A stretch of 64,000 bases of DNA, taken from JAFAXD01 sp051985675 (GTDB lineage: Bacteria; Pseudomonadota; Alphaproteobacteria; Rhizobiales; Xanthobacteraceae). The position numbers were made by a program, and so were the translations under genes. The notes beneath the pieces are model-generated. The model saw only the letters and a program-made list of their open reading frames with translations. It ran no database searches and had not been told where the DNA came from. The first letter of the stretch is position 1. Each line of letters opens with the position of its first letter. Shown one piece after another: positions 1-8,267 of this stretch. The stretch covers positions 1-64,000 of the forward strand of contig JBPYFJ010000085.1 of the NCBI GenBank assembly GCA_051985675.1, read 5' to 3'.

Positions 1-650
1 TGATGGCGGCCGACATCCTGGTCTATCGCGCCACCCACGTGCCGGTCGGCGAAGACCAGAAGCAGCATCTCGAGCTTGCGCGCGACATCGCGCAGAAGTT
101 CAACAACGATTATGCAGCCTCAATCGCCGCGCACGGCTTTGGCGATGCGTTCTTTCCGTTGCCCGAACCGTTGATTCAAGGACCGGCGACGCGCGTGATG
201 TCGCTGCGCGACGGCGCAAAGAAAATGTCGAAGTCGGACGCCTCCGACTACTCGCGCATTAACCTCACCGACGATGCGGATGCGATCGCGCAGAAGATCC
301 GCAAGGCGAAGACCGATCCGGAACCGCTGCCCAGCGAGGAGAAGGGTTTGGACAACCGTCCCGAGGCCGACAATCTCGTGGGCATCTATACGGCGCTCGC
401 GGGCAGTACGCGCGGACAGGTGCTGCGCGAGTTCGGCGGCGCGCAGTTCTCGACCTTCAAAGCCGCGCTGGTCGACATCGCGGTCGCCAAGCTTGCGCCG
501 ATCGGCGGCGAGCTCAAGCGGCTGATGCAGGATCAGACCTATATCGACTCAGTGCTGGCCGACGGCGCACAGCGCGCCCGCGCGATTGCGGCCGGGACGA
601 TGAATTCGGTGAAGGATATTGTGGGGTTGATTCGTTCCAAGCCGCATTAG
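1..650 (+). CDS. trpS: Tryptophanyl-tRNA synthetase, C-terminal part (5' end outside window)
   Basis: Charges tRNA-Trp with tryptophan in the cytoplasm. The visible 215 residues include the class I signature KKMSKS (about residues 73-78 of the fragment) and the TrpS segment THVPVGEDQKQH just after the window edge, which reads on from an upstream codon. The N-terminal Rossmann half with the HIGH motif is missing because the window starts inside the gene, so the ATG at position 3 is an internal methionine. The gene ends in TAG at 648-650 and is followed by about 100 bases of noncoding sequence before the Nfu gene. Confidence 0.95.
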   Translation, partial: MAADILVYRATHVPVGEDQKQHLELARDIAQKFNNDYAASIAAHGFGDAFFPLPEPLIQGPATRVMSLRDGAKKMSKSDASDYSRINLTDDADAIAQKIRKAKTDPEPLPSEEKGLDNRPEADNLVGIYTALAGSTRGQVLREFGGAQFSTFKAALVDIAVAKLAPIGGELKRLMQDQTYIDSVLADGAQRARAIAAGTMNSVKDIVGLIRSKPH

Positions 651-754
651 CTGCGGCTTCGCCGCCGGTTGACCGGCCGCTCCGAAAGACCCATGTATAG
701 CGTGATCTTGCGACGGCGGGCCTTGAACCCGTGACGGCGAAGGAGACCAAAACG

Positions 755-1312
755 ATGTTCATCCAAACCGAGGCGACGCCGAACCCGGCGACCCTGAAGT
801 TCCTGCCGGGCCGGACCGTTCTGCCGGAAGGCACGCTCGACCTACCCAACCGTGAGGCGGCCGCCAGGTCACCCCTTGCCGAGCGCCTGTTCGAGATCGC
901 CGGCGTGACCGGCGTGTTCTTCGGGTCCGATTTCATTACCGTGACAAAGTCGGACGGTGAATGGCAGCAGCTCAAGCCGGCGATCCTGGGCGCCATCATG
1001 GAGCACTTCATGAGCGGTGCGCCGCTGCTGCGCGGTGAGATCGCGGGCGCGGCCGTCGCCGATGAGTTCTTCGAAGCGGCCGATGCCGAGACCGTCGCCA
1101 CCATCAAGGACCTGATCGAGACGCGCGTGCGCCCGGCAGTCGCTAACGACGGCGGCGACATCACGTTCCGCGGCTATAAGGACGGTGTCGTCTACCTCGA
1201 CATGCAGGGCTCGTGCTCGGGCTGCCCGTCGTCGACCGCGACCCTCAAGCATGGCATTCAGAACCTGCTGCGCCATTACGTGCCGGAAGTCGTCGAAGTC
1301 CGTCCGATGTGA
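755..1312 (+). CDS. NifU/Nfu-family iron-sulfur scaffold protein
   Basis: Probable carrier that assembles or delivers Fe-S clusters to apoproteins. The 185-residue product has the N-terminal Nfu domain, starting MFIQTEATPNP and continuing to about residue 90, then a C-terminal NifU-like domain with the cluster-binding motif CSGC at residues 154-157. I chose ATG 755 because homologues start with MFIQTE; the open frame extends upstream to a GTG at 731, which would add eight residues not typical of the family. It is a single gene, separated from tsaB by about 200 bases that carry a palindromic repeat. Confidence 0.93.
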   Translation: MFIQTEATPNPATLKFLPGRTVLPEGTLDLPNREAAARSPLAERLFEIAGVTGVFFGSDFITVTKSDGEWQQLKPAILGAIMEHFMSGAPLLRGEIAGAAVADEFFEAADAETVATIKDLIETRVRPAVANDGGDITFRGYKDGVVYLDMQGSCSGCPSSTATLKHGIQNLLRHYVPEVVEVRPM

Positions 1313-1340
1313 CGGGGAAGCCGCAACAATGGCCCTCAGT

Positions 1341-1475
1341 TCGTCATGGCCGGGATTGTCCCGGCCATCCGCGTCTTTGCATCATCGCGAGATCGTAAAG
1401 TCATGGATGCCCGCGACGGGGCACCCCGCGTGCTCGCGCGCGGGGACCCCGACAACCGCGGACATGGCCAAGATG
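1341..1475. repeat. Dispersed palindromic repeat between nfu and tsaB
   Basis: The left arm (about 1341-1379) contains GTCATGGCCGGGATTGTCC followed by a short hairpin partner. The right arm (about 1396-1475) is a degenerate, partly inverted counterpart with GTCATGGATGCCCG. This matches the pattern, from memory, of an intergenic palindrome very common in Bradyrhizobium and Rhodopseudomonas genomes. No gene is seen in this gap. Assignment is by pattern only. Confidence 0.5.
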
Positions 1476-1508
1476 GTTCAGCCCGCACGCAGTTTGCCCT
1501 AGCCAAGC

Positions 1509-2174
1509 ATGTACGTCCTCGCGCTCGACACCGCGCTTGCCGCATGCTCAGCCGCTGTGCTCGATACCAGGCACGGAATCCTGGCGAGCGCGTCGGTGGC
1601 CATGCGCCGCGGCCATGCTGAGGCGCTGCTACCCTCCGTTCATCAGGTCATGGACGACGCCGGAGTCGCGTTCTCGGATCTCGATCGCATTGCAGTCACG
1701 GTCGGGCCCGGAAGCTTTACTGGCTTGCGCGTTGGCGTGTCGGCTGCTCGGGGGATCGCGCTCGCGGCCCGCAGGCCGGCGGTTGGGATTACCACGCTGG
1801 CAGCGTTCGCGGCCCCTGCGCTCATCCTTGCGCAAGGCACCCCGGTTCTGGCCGTGATCGACGCGCGCCACGGCCAATTCTACGCGCAGACCTTCGGCGG
1901 TGGCGGCGCCACCGAAGCCCGCATGGCGTCGCTGGCTGACATTGTGGAACTCGCGTCCGCCCCGATCCGCCTTGCCGGAAACTGTGCGGACCAGGTGGCC
2001 GCTGCCTGGCCGCGCGGCAAGCCGTCCCACGTCACGGTCGATGCAAGCGAAGCTCCGGATATCGGCTGGGTGGCCCGGCTCGGCGCCACATCCAGTCTCG
2101 ACGCTGCACCCAAGCCCTTTTATTTGCGCGCAGCGGACGCGCGCCCGCAGGCGCCGCAACTGCCGCAACAATGA
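1509..2174 (+). CDS. tsaB: tRNA threonylcarbamoyladenosine biosynthesis protein TsaB
   Basis: Partner of TsaD and TsaE in making N6-threonylcarbamoyladenosine (t6A) at position 37 of ANN-decoding tRNAs. The 221-residue protein has the actin-like ASKHA fold signature ILALDTA near the N-terminus and the family motif GPGSFTGLRVGVSAARGIA at about residues 66-84. Length is normal for the family. Its stop codon overlaps the ATG of rimI by four bases (ATGA), so the two are translationally coupled, which is the usual tsaB-rimI arrangement. Confidence 0.95.
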   Translation: MYVLALDTALAACSAAVLDTRHGILASASVAMRRGHAEALLPSVHQVMDDAGVAFSDLDRIAVTVGPGSFTGLRVGVSAARGIALAARRPAVGITTLAAFAAPALILAQGTPVLAVIDARHGQFYAQTFGGGGATEARMASLADIVELASAPIRLAGNCADQVAAAWPRGKPSHVTVDASEAPDIGWVARLGATSSLDAAPKPFYLRAADARPQAPQLPQQ

Positions 2175-2650
2175 TGCCGTTCGATTGGTTTCGTTCGAAA
2201 GATCCGGTGCTCTCGGAAGCTATGCCGAGCGACGCCGCTGCGCTTGCGAGCCTGCACGGCGCATCGTTTCGGCGCGGCTGGTCCGAGGATGAGTTTGAGC
2301 GACTGCTGCTTGAGCGCAACGTCATAACCCATCGGGCAATGGTCGGCCGCCGGCTGGTGGGTTTCGTCGTTTCCCGGCTCGCGCTGCCGGAAGCTGAAAT
2401 TCTGTCGATCGCCGTCGCTTCCTCGCAACGCGGGCGCGGGTTGGCACGTCGGTTGCTCGACCTTCATCTGCGCCGGCTCGTCGGACTGGGCGCACGCACG
2501 GTGTTTCTCGAGGTCGACGAAAACAACATGCCGGCACGCCGACTGTATCGCCGTATGGGATTTGGCAACGCCGGCCGCCGCGATCGCTATTATCAACAGC
2601 ATAGTGCGGCCGCGTCGGCCGCCCTCGTGTTGCGACGGGACGTGGCATGA
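2171..2650 (+). CDS. rimI: Ribosomal protein S18 alanine N-acetyltransferase RimI
   Basis: GNAT-family acetyltransferase expected to acetylate the N-terminal alanine of ribosomal protein S18. In 159 residues it shows the acetyl-CoA pyrophosphate-binding motif QRGRGLA (about 86-92) and the C-terminal EVDENNMPARRLYRRMGF segment typical of RimI. It overlaps tsaB by four bases at ATGATG and so lies in the same operon. GNAT paralogues are hard to separate by motif alone; the tsaB linkage is what makes RimI the best call. Confidence 0.9.
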   Translation: MMPFDWFRSKDPVLSEAMPSDAAALASLHGASFRRGWSEDEFERLLLERNVITHRAMVGRRLVGFVVSRLALPEAEILSIAVASSQRGRGLARRLLDLHLRRLVGLGARTVFLEVDENNMPARRLYRRMGFGNAGRRDRYYQQHSAAASAALVLRRDVA

Positions 2651-2675
2651 AACGGGTAGGCGAATGTCCCTTGCC

Positions 2676-2694
2676 AGATTATAATCATTCTCAA
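2676..2694. promoter_or_regulatory. Fur-box-like operator upstream of fur
   Basis: Read on the minus strand the sequence is TTGAGAATGATTATAATCT, close to the classical Fur box; it contains the perfect palindrome GATTATAATC at 2677-2686. It lies about 20-40 bases before the fur start, suggesting autoregulation. This is pattern recognition; binding has not been shown. Confidence 0.45.
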
Positions 2695-2713
2695 CAAAGC
2701 TAGCGACTAGCGC

Positions 2714-3175
2714 ATGAGGCCGGTACTGATGGGAGCGGTCGTGGCCGAGGCCAAACACAACAACATCGAAGCGCAGTGCGCCGCCAAAGGCATGCGCATG
2801 ACCGAGCAGCGGCGCGTGATCGCGCGCGTGCTGTCCGGCGCGTCGGACCATCCCGACGTCGAGGAACTGCATCGGCGCTGCGCCGAGATCGATTCACGGA
2901 TTTCGATCTCAACGGTATACCGCACCGTCAACCTGTTCGAGGACGCCGGCATCATCGAACGGCATGATTTCCGCGAAGGGCGGGCCCGCTATGAGCAGCT
3001 GCGCGAGGGCCATCACGATCACCTCATCAACTTGCGCACCGGCGAGGTTATCGAGTTCCAGTCCGAGGAGATCGAGCGATTGCAGGCCGATGTCGCGCGC
3101 AAGCTCGGGTACCGGCTGGTCGACCACCGGCTCGACCTGTATGCGGTACCGCTCGAGGACAAGGTCAAGCGCTGA
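2714..3175 (+). CDS. fur: Fur-family metalloregulator (Fur/Mur type)
   Basis: Metal-responsive transcriptional repressor. The 153-residue protein has the winged-helix recognition region ISISTVYRTVNLF (63-75) and the metal-sensing HHDH cluster (100-103). The CxxC pairs that hold structural zinc in E. coli Fur are absent: the segment reads INLRTGEVIEF. That is typical of the alphaproteobacterial Fur/Mur group, which responds to manganese and/or iron. Starts at 2714 or 2729 are both possible. A Fur-box-like site precedes the gene, and its stop overlaps the plsC start (TGATG). Confidence 0.92.
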   Translation: MRPVLMGAVVAEAKHNNIEAQCAAKGMRMTEQRRVIARVLSGASDHPDVEELHRRCAEIDSRISISTVYRTVNLFEDAGIIERHDFREGRARYEQLREGHHDHLINLRTGEVIEFQSEEIERLQADVARKLGYRLVDHRLDLYAVPLEDKVKR

Positions 3176-3972
3176 TGCTGCGGGTCATTGTGATCGGCGC
3201 CACGATCGCCGTGGTCACGCTGGTGCTGATTCCCTTTCAGTGGATTGCGGTGACGCTGCGGCTTCCGGCCATGCGACGCATCCCCGTGCTCTATCATCGT
3301 ATCGTCTGCGCCCTGCTCGATGTCCACGTCACGATTGTCGGCAAGCGGGTCGAAGAGCGGCCGTTGTTGATCGTTTCCAATCATGTCTCCTGGCTCGATA
3401 TTTCGGTGATCACGTCCGTGCTCCCGGTGATCTTCGTCGCCAAGCGCGAGGTCGCAAGCTGGCCGTTGTTCGGGTTGCTGGCGAAACTGCAACGCTCGGT
3501 GTTTGTTGATCGCAGCCAGCGCCACAAGACTCCTGAAGTGAACGCCGAGATCGCGCGGCGGCTCGCGGATGGAGATCCAGTGCTCCTGTTTGGCGAGGGC
3601 ACATCGAGCGACGGCAATCGCGTGCTGCCGTTCCGTACCGCACTGATCGATGCCGCGCGTGACGCGCTCGCAGCCGCCGGTCATGTCCGCCGCGTGTGGA
3701 TCCAGCCGCTATCGATTGCCTACACGGGTCTGCATGGCTTTCCGCTTGGCCGCCAGCACCGGCCGGTAGTCGCTTGGTACGGTGATTTCGCCCTTGGACC
3801 ACACCTGATCGGCGTGCTCCGACGGGGTGCCATTGATGTCGTGCTGAGCTGGGGCGAGCCGATTCCGTTCGACGAGACCTCCGACCGCAAGGCAGTGGCG
3901 CGCATGCTCGAAGCTTCGGTCCGCCGTCAGATGGCGGCCGCGCTGCGGGGACGCGAATCCGAAGCCGCATAG
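3175..3972 (+). CDS. plsC: 1-acyl-sn-glycerol-3-phosphate acyltransferase
   Basis: Transfers an acyl chain to lysophosphatidic acid to form phosphatidic acid, at the inner membrane. The 265-residue protein has an N-terminal hydrophobic segment (about residues 3-25), the catalytic HX4D motif NHVSWLD (H70, D75), and FGEGTSSDG (139-147) in place of the common FPEGT substrate motif. It overlaps the fur stop, a linkage I recall from related Hyphomicrobiales. An ornithine-lipid acyltransferase (OlsA) is the main alternative, since both share these motifs. Confidence 0.88.
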   Translation: MLRVIVIGATIAVVTLVLIPFQWIAVTLRLPAMRRIPVLYHRIVCALLDVHVTIVGKRVEERPLLIVSNHVSWLDISVITSVLPVIFVAKREVASWPLFGLLAKLQRSVFVDRSQRHKTPEVNAEIARRLADGDPVLLFGEGTSSDGNRVLPFRTALIDAARDALAAAGHVRRVWIQPLSIAYTGLHGFPLGRQHRPVVAWYGDFALGPHLIGVLRRGAIDVVLSWGEPIPFDETSDRKAVARMLEASVRRQMAAALRGRESEAA

Positions 3973-4113
3973 CGCGAGATCGCGCCATTCCCTTCGCCGC
4001 CAAAAGCCGCTATGAGAGGGGCGTTCGAGCCCTGCGCGCCAACGCATTTTCGCTGCGAACACAATGACTTACGTAAGGCAAGAACGAACCGAAGAACGGA
4101 ATATCGGAGCGCC

Positions 4114-5502
4114 ATGAGCGCGATCCGCAAAGTTCACGTCAAATCCTACGGTTGCCAGATGAACGTCTACGACTCGCGTCGGATGGCGGACACGTTAGTG
4201 CGCGAAGGGTTTGTCGAGACGGAACGCCCTGACGACGCCGACTTGGTCATTCTCAACACCTGTCATATCCGCGAGAAAGCCGCCGAAAAGGTTTACTCCG
4301 AACTCGGCCGGATGCGCGTACTCAAGCAGAATGCGGCGAGCGATGGGCGCCAGTTGATGATCGCGGTTGCGGGTTGCGTCGCACAGGCGGAGGGTGAGGA
4401 AATCATCCGCCGCGCCCCGACGGTCGATCTGGTGGTCGGCTCGCAAAGCTATCACCGCCTACCGGATCTGATCTCGCGGGCTGCACGCGGGCCGGTCGTC
4501 GAAACCGAGTTTCCGATTGAAGACAAGTTCGACTATCTGGCGCAACCGACGCCCGCTGCTATCCGTGCCCGCGGGGTTACGGCGTTTGTGACGGTGCAGG
4601 AGGGGTGTGACAAGTTCTGCACATTTTGCGTCGTCCCCTACACGCGCGGTGCCGAGGTTTCGCGGCCGGTCGCAAAGATCGTTGCGGAAGTCGAGCGGCT
4701 CAGTGATGCTGGCGTGCGCGAGGTCACCCTCATCGGTCAGAACGTGAATGCCTATCATGGCGAAGGGCCGGACAGGCAGGCCTGGACATTGGGCGACCTG
4801 TTGGCGCGCGTCGCCGAGATCCCCGGCATCGAGCGCCTACGCTACACTACCAGCCATCCACGCGACGTCGATGCAAGCCTGATCGCCGCGCACCGCGACA
4901 TCGCGCCATTGATGCCGCAACTCCACCTTCCGGTGCAGTCGGGCTCGGATCGCATCCTTGCCGCCATGAATCGTCGCCACACCGCAGCCGAATATTTGCG
5001 GGTCGTCGATAAATTGCGCGCGGCGCGCCCTGATATGGCGTTCAGTTCAGACTTTATCGTCGGTTTTCCGGGTGAAACCGAAATGGAGTTCCGTGCGACT
5101 CTCCGGATCGTCGATGAAGTGGGCTATGCGGCCGCATTCTCGTTCAAATATTCGCCGCGGCCGGGCACCCCCGCGGCCGATCGCACTGACCAGGTCGCCG
5201 AACCGGACAAGGTCGAGCGGCTCGCGCGGTTGCAGGAACTGATCGAGCGGCATCGTCAGGCCTTCAATGCGCAATGCCGCGGAAAAATCCTGCCGGTGCT
5301 ATTCGAGCGGCCGGGGCGACTTCCGGGTCAACTCGTCGGCCGCTCGCCTTATCTGCAGCCCGTGCAAGCGATGGCGCCTGCGACGCTGATCGGCGAGGTC
5401 GCGAACGTTGAGATCACCGCGGTCGGCAGCAACAGCCTATTTGGAAGCCTGGAGGCGTCGCACAGCGTCGGCGGCGCAAGGCTTGCAACGCAACGAGCCT
5501 GA
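4114..5502 (+). CDS. miaB: tRNA-2-methylthio-N6-dimethylallyladenosine synthase MiaB
   Basis: Radical-SAM methylthiotransferase that converts i6A37 to ms2i6A37 in tRNA. I start it at ATG 4114, preceded by GGAG, because MSAIRKVHVKSYGCQMN matches the family N-terminus; the frame runs open upstream to 4012. In 462 residues it shows the N-terminal auxiliary cluster cysteines (C14 in GCQMN, C50 in NTC, and the AVAGCVAQ cysteine), the radical-SAM motif CDKFCTFC, and a C-terminal TRAM region (GRSPYLQPV). It is followed directly by phoH. Confidence 0.96.
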   Translation: MSAIRKVHVKSYGCQMNVYDSRRMADTLVREGFVETERPDDADLVILNTCHIREKAAEKVYSELGRMRVLKQNAASDGRQLMIAVAGCVAQAEGEEIIRRAPTVDLVVGSQSYHRLPDLISRAARGPVVETEFPIEDKFDYLAQPTPAAIRARGVTAFVTVQEGCDKFCTFCVVPYTRGAEVSRPVAKIVAEVERLSDAGVREVTLIGQNVNAYHGEGPDRQAWTLGDLLARVAEIPGIERLRYTTSHPRDVDASLIAAHRDIAPLMPQLHLPVQSGSDRILAAMNRRHTAAEYLRVVDKLRAARPDMAFSSDFIVGFPGETEMEFRATLRIVDEVGYAAAFSFKYSPRPGTPAADRTDQVAEPDKVERLARLQELIERHRQAFNAQCRGKILPVLFERPGRLPGQLVGRSPYLQPVQAMAPATLIGEVANVEITAVGSNSLFGSLEASHSVGGARLATQRA

Positions 5503-6543
5503 ATGCGCGCACGCGGTCCTGACAACGGCTATCCGGCGGGTGAGGCGAGCACGACCCAGATCGTGCTGGCTTTTGACGACAACCGCTTGGCCTCGACTCT
5601 GTTTGGCCAGTACGGGCAGAACCTGGCCTTGATCGAGCGGCGACTTGGTGTCGTCGCGGAGCAGCGCGGAAACCATGTAACGCTCGCTGGCACGCGCGAG
5701 GGCTGCGAGCAGGCGCGCCGCGTGCTGGAAGGCCTGTACGAGCAACTCACGCGCGGCCACGACCTCGCGCCCGGCGACGTCGAAGGCGCGATCCGGGTCG
5801 CAATCGCGCAGGGCTCGCTGTTTGACTACGACGCCTCCGCCGCGCGCGCGAATTTCGAAGAAATCAACCTGCGCAAGCGGCCGGTGCGCGCGCGCACGGC
5901 GGGCCAGGACGCCTATATCAGGGCGCTCAAACGAAATGCACTTGTGTTCGGCACCGGCCCGGCCGGCACCGGCAAGACCTGGCTTGCCGTGGCCCATGCG
6001 GTCTCCCTGTTCGAGCGCAAGGAGGTGGATCGCATCGTGCTATCGCGGCCGGCGGTCGAGGCCGGCGAGCGCCTCGGATTTTTGCCCGGCGACATGCACG
6101 AAAAGGTCGATCCTTACCTGCGGCCGATCTATGACGCGCTCTTCGACCTGATGGACGCGCGCATCGTCGAGCGCGCGCTGCAGACCGGGGAGATCGAAAT
6201 TGCGCCGCTCGCCTTCATGCGCGGCCGCACGCTGTCCAACGCGGCGATCATTCTCGACGAAGCGCAGAACACCACCGCGATGCAGATGAAGATGTTTCTG
6301 ACGCGGCTCGGCGAGAACGCCCGCATGATCGTGACCGGCGACCCCAGTCAGGTCGACCTGCCGGCTGGACAACGGTCCGGACTCGACGATGCCCTCGCGC
6401 TGCTGACCGATATCGAGGGCGTCGGGCACGTGCGCTTTACGGCCGAAGACGTGGTCCGCCATGAGCTGGTGGCGCGGATTGTTGAAGCTTACGACCGGGC
6501 CAGCGCGCGCAGGCGCGCGGCCGCGGACGGGAGCAGTGAATGA
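5503..6543 (+). CDS. phoH: PhoH-like ATPase (YbeZ family)
   Basis: Predicted RNA-associated ATPase that works with YbeY in ribosome or RNA quality control. The 346-residue protein carries an N-terminal KH-like region, Walker A GPAGTGKT (152-159), and Walker B IILDEAQN (about residue 248). The start codon immediately follows the miaB stop. Its end overlaps ybeY by four bases, and the miaB-phoH-ybeY-tlyC-lnt order is the common bacterial ybe operon. Gene naming (phoH versus ybeZ) varies between annotators. Confidence 0.94.
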   Translation: MRARGPDNGYPAGEASTTQIVLAFDDNRLASTLFGQYGQNLALIERRLGVVAEQRGNHVTLAGTREGCEQARRVLEGLYEQLTRGHDLAPGDVEGAIRVAIAQGSLFDYDASAARANFEEINLRKRPVRARTAGQDAYIRALKRNALVFGTGPAGTGKTWLAVAHAVSLFERKEVDRIVLSRPAVEAGERLGFLPGDMHEKVDPYLRPIYDALFDLMDARIVERALQTGEIEIAPLAFMRGRTLSNAAIILDEAQNTTAMQMKMFLTRLGENARMIVTGDPSQVDLPAGQRSGLDDALALLTDIEGVGHVRFTAEDVVRHELVARIVEAYDRASARRRAAADGSSE

Positions 6544-7049
6544 ACCGCCGCCCTGCCCTCGACATCATCGTCGACGAACCGCAGTGGAACGCGGTGCCGG
6601 GTGTAAAGCCGGCGTTGCGGCGCGCGATCAACGCCGCAGCAACCCCCGCGCTCGTCGATACGCTCGGCAGCGCACCCTCGGAACTCGCCATCGTGCTCAC
6701 CAACGACGAGGCGATCCGGGCCTTGAACCGGCAATGGCGCGGACGCGACCAGCCGACCAACGTGCTGTCGTTTCCGTGTCACGACGGGCCGCATTGCGCG
6801 ACCGGGCCCCGGCTTCTCGGCGACGTGGTGATTGCCTACGAGACAACGGCGAGCGAAGCGCGAGCCCAGGGGGTACGTTTCGACCACCACCTCGCTCACC
6901 TCGCGGTGCATGGTTTTCTGCATCTTTTGGGCTACGATCATGAATCGGACAAAGAGGCAGAGACCATGGAGCGCCTGGAGCGTGAGATTCTGGCGCGCCT
7001 CGACATGCCGGACCCTTACGCGATCCGCGATGAGGGCGACGGGCTCTGA
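6540..7049 (+). CDS. ybeY: Endoribonuclease YbeY (16S rRNA maturation)
   Basis: Metal-dependent RNase involved in 16S rRNA 3' end maturation and ribosome quality control. The 169-residue protein has the diagnostic zinc motif HLAVHGFLHLLGYDH with ligands H124, H128 and H134, and the upstream NVLSFP motif. It starts at ATG 6540 within the phoH stop region (TGAATG overlap). The C-terminal tail past the zinc motif is of normal length. Confidence 0.96.
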   Translation: MNRRPALDIIVDEPQWNAVPGVKPALRRAINAAATPALVDTLGSAPSELAIVLTNDEAIRALNRQWRGRDQPTNVLSFPCHDGPHCATGPRLLGDVVIAYETTASEARAQGVRFDHHLAHLAVHGFLHLLGYDHESDKEAETMERLEREILARLDMPDPYAIRDEGDGL

Positions 7050-7055
7050 CCTGCC

Positions 7056-8267
7056 ATGCCTGACGATGCGTCGAGCCGCGCGGGCGACCAACCGCGCAAC
7101 CTTCCGGTCCCGGTTTCCCGGTCGCCCCTGAGCGACCTCCGCGAGGGCGACGGCTGGCTCGCTCGCGTCTTACGCGCGATGTTCGGCTGGAAGCCCGCAT
7201 CGATCCGTGCCGATCTCGAGACCGTGCTGGGCGGCCCGCCTGCCGGCGATACCGATTTCACCCTGACCGAGCGAACGCTGCTCAAGAATATTCTCGGGCT
7301 GCGCGAGCAGCGCATCGAGGACGTTATGGTGCCGCGCGCCGATATCGTGGCGGTGCCGCACGATGTGCCGGTTGGCGAGCTTTTGAAGGTGTTCGAGAGC
7401 GCCGGCCATTCGCGGCTGGTGGTCTACGAGGAAGCGCTCGACGATCCGGTCGGGATCGTGCACATCCGCGACCTCGTCACCTTCATGATCAAACAGGCCG
7501 CTGTGCGCACCAGCGGGCGTCGCAAGAAGCCGACGGCGGGACTTGATTTCAAGGCCGTCGATCTCGCGATGCCGCTGTCATCCACGAAAATCATGCGCTC
7601 GCTGCTGTTTGTGCCGCCCTCGATGCCGGCCATAGACCTGCTGGCTAAGATGCAGGCTTCGCGCATGCATCTCGCGCTGGTGATCGACGAATACGGCGGC
7701 ACCGACGGACTTGTGTCAATGGAAGACCTTGTGGAACAGGTCGTCGGCGATATCGAAGATGAGCACGACGAGGCCGGCGGGCTGACGGTGCTGCGTCAGC
7801 CTGACGGCTCGTTCCTCGCCGACGGCCGCGCTCAGATCGAGGACGTCGTCGCTGCGGTCGGCAAGGATTTCGACATCGGGGATGCGGCGAGCGAGGTCGA
7901 TACGCTCGGCGGCTACGTGGTGACTCTGATCGGACGAGTGCCGGTCCGCGGTGAACTGATCCGCGGTCCGGACTCGTTCGAGTTTCAAATCCTCGATGCC
8001 GACCCGCGACGCATCAAGAAGATCCGCATTTATCGCCGCGCCACGCCGCGCGCCGAACGCGAGGGACGGCGCCGCGACGGCGACGCCGGCCGTCCCGGCA
8101 CGCCGGCGCCCACATCCCCGAGCGAAGCTTCCCCGCCCCCCGAGGGGGCGCGCGAGGTCGCCGCGACCGCACCGTCTGACGATGGTGCTGCGCCCGAGCC
8201 CGCGGACCGGCAGTCCGACGAGCACGTTCACGACGTTGCATCCAGCAAGGATGCGTCCGGCCCGTGA
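7056..8267 (+). CDS. TlyC/CorC-family CBS-domain protein
   Basis: Predicted membrane-associated protein of the hemolysin C / CorC group, possibly linked to divalent cation efflux. The 403-residue product lacks the N-terminal CNNM membrane domain and begins with a soluble stretch. It then has a tandem CBS pair (about 90-220; EDVMVPRADIVAVP is the CBS1 entry motif and EYGGTDGLVSMEDLVEQ ends CBS2) and a CorC_HlyC transporter-associated domain (about 230-310). The final 80 residues are a charged, low-complexity tail rich in Arg, Asp, Pro and Ala. It overlaps lnt by four bases (GTGA). Confidence 0.9.
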   Translation: MPDDASSRAGDQPRNLPVPVSRSPLSDLREGDGWLARVLRAMFGWKPASIRADLETVLGGPPAGDTDFTLTERTLLKNILGLREQRIEDVMVPRADIVAVPHDVPVGELLKVFESAGHSRLVVYEEALDDPVGIVHIRDLVTFMIKQAAVRTSGRRKKPTAGLDFKAVDLAMPLSSTKIMRSLLFVPPSMPAIDLLAKMQASRMHLALVIDEYGGTDGLVSMEDLVEQVVGDIEDEHDEAGGLTVLRQPDGSFLADGRAQIEDVVAAVGKDFDIGDAASEVDTLGGYVVTLIGRVPVRGELIRGPDSFEFQILDADPRRIKKIRIYRRATPRAEREGRRRDGDAGRPGTPAPTSPSEASPPPEGAREVAATAPSDDGAAPEPADRQSDEHVHDVASSKDASGP

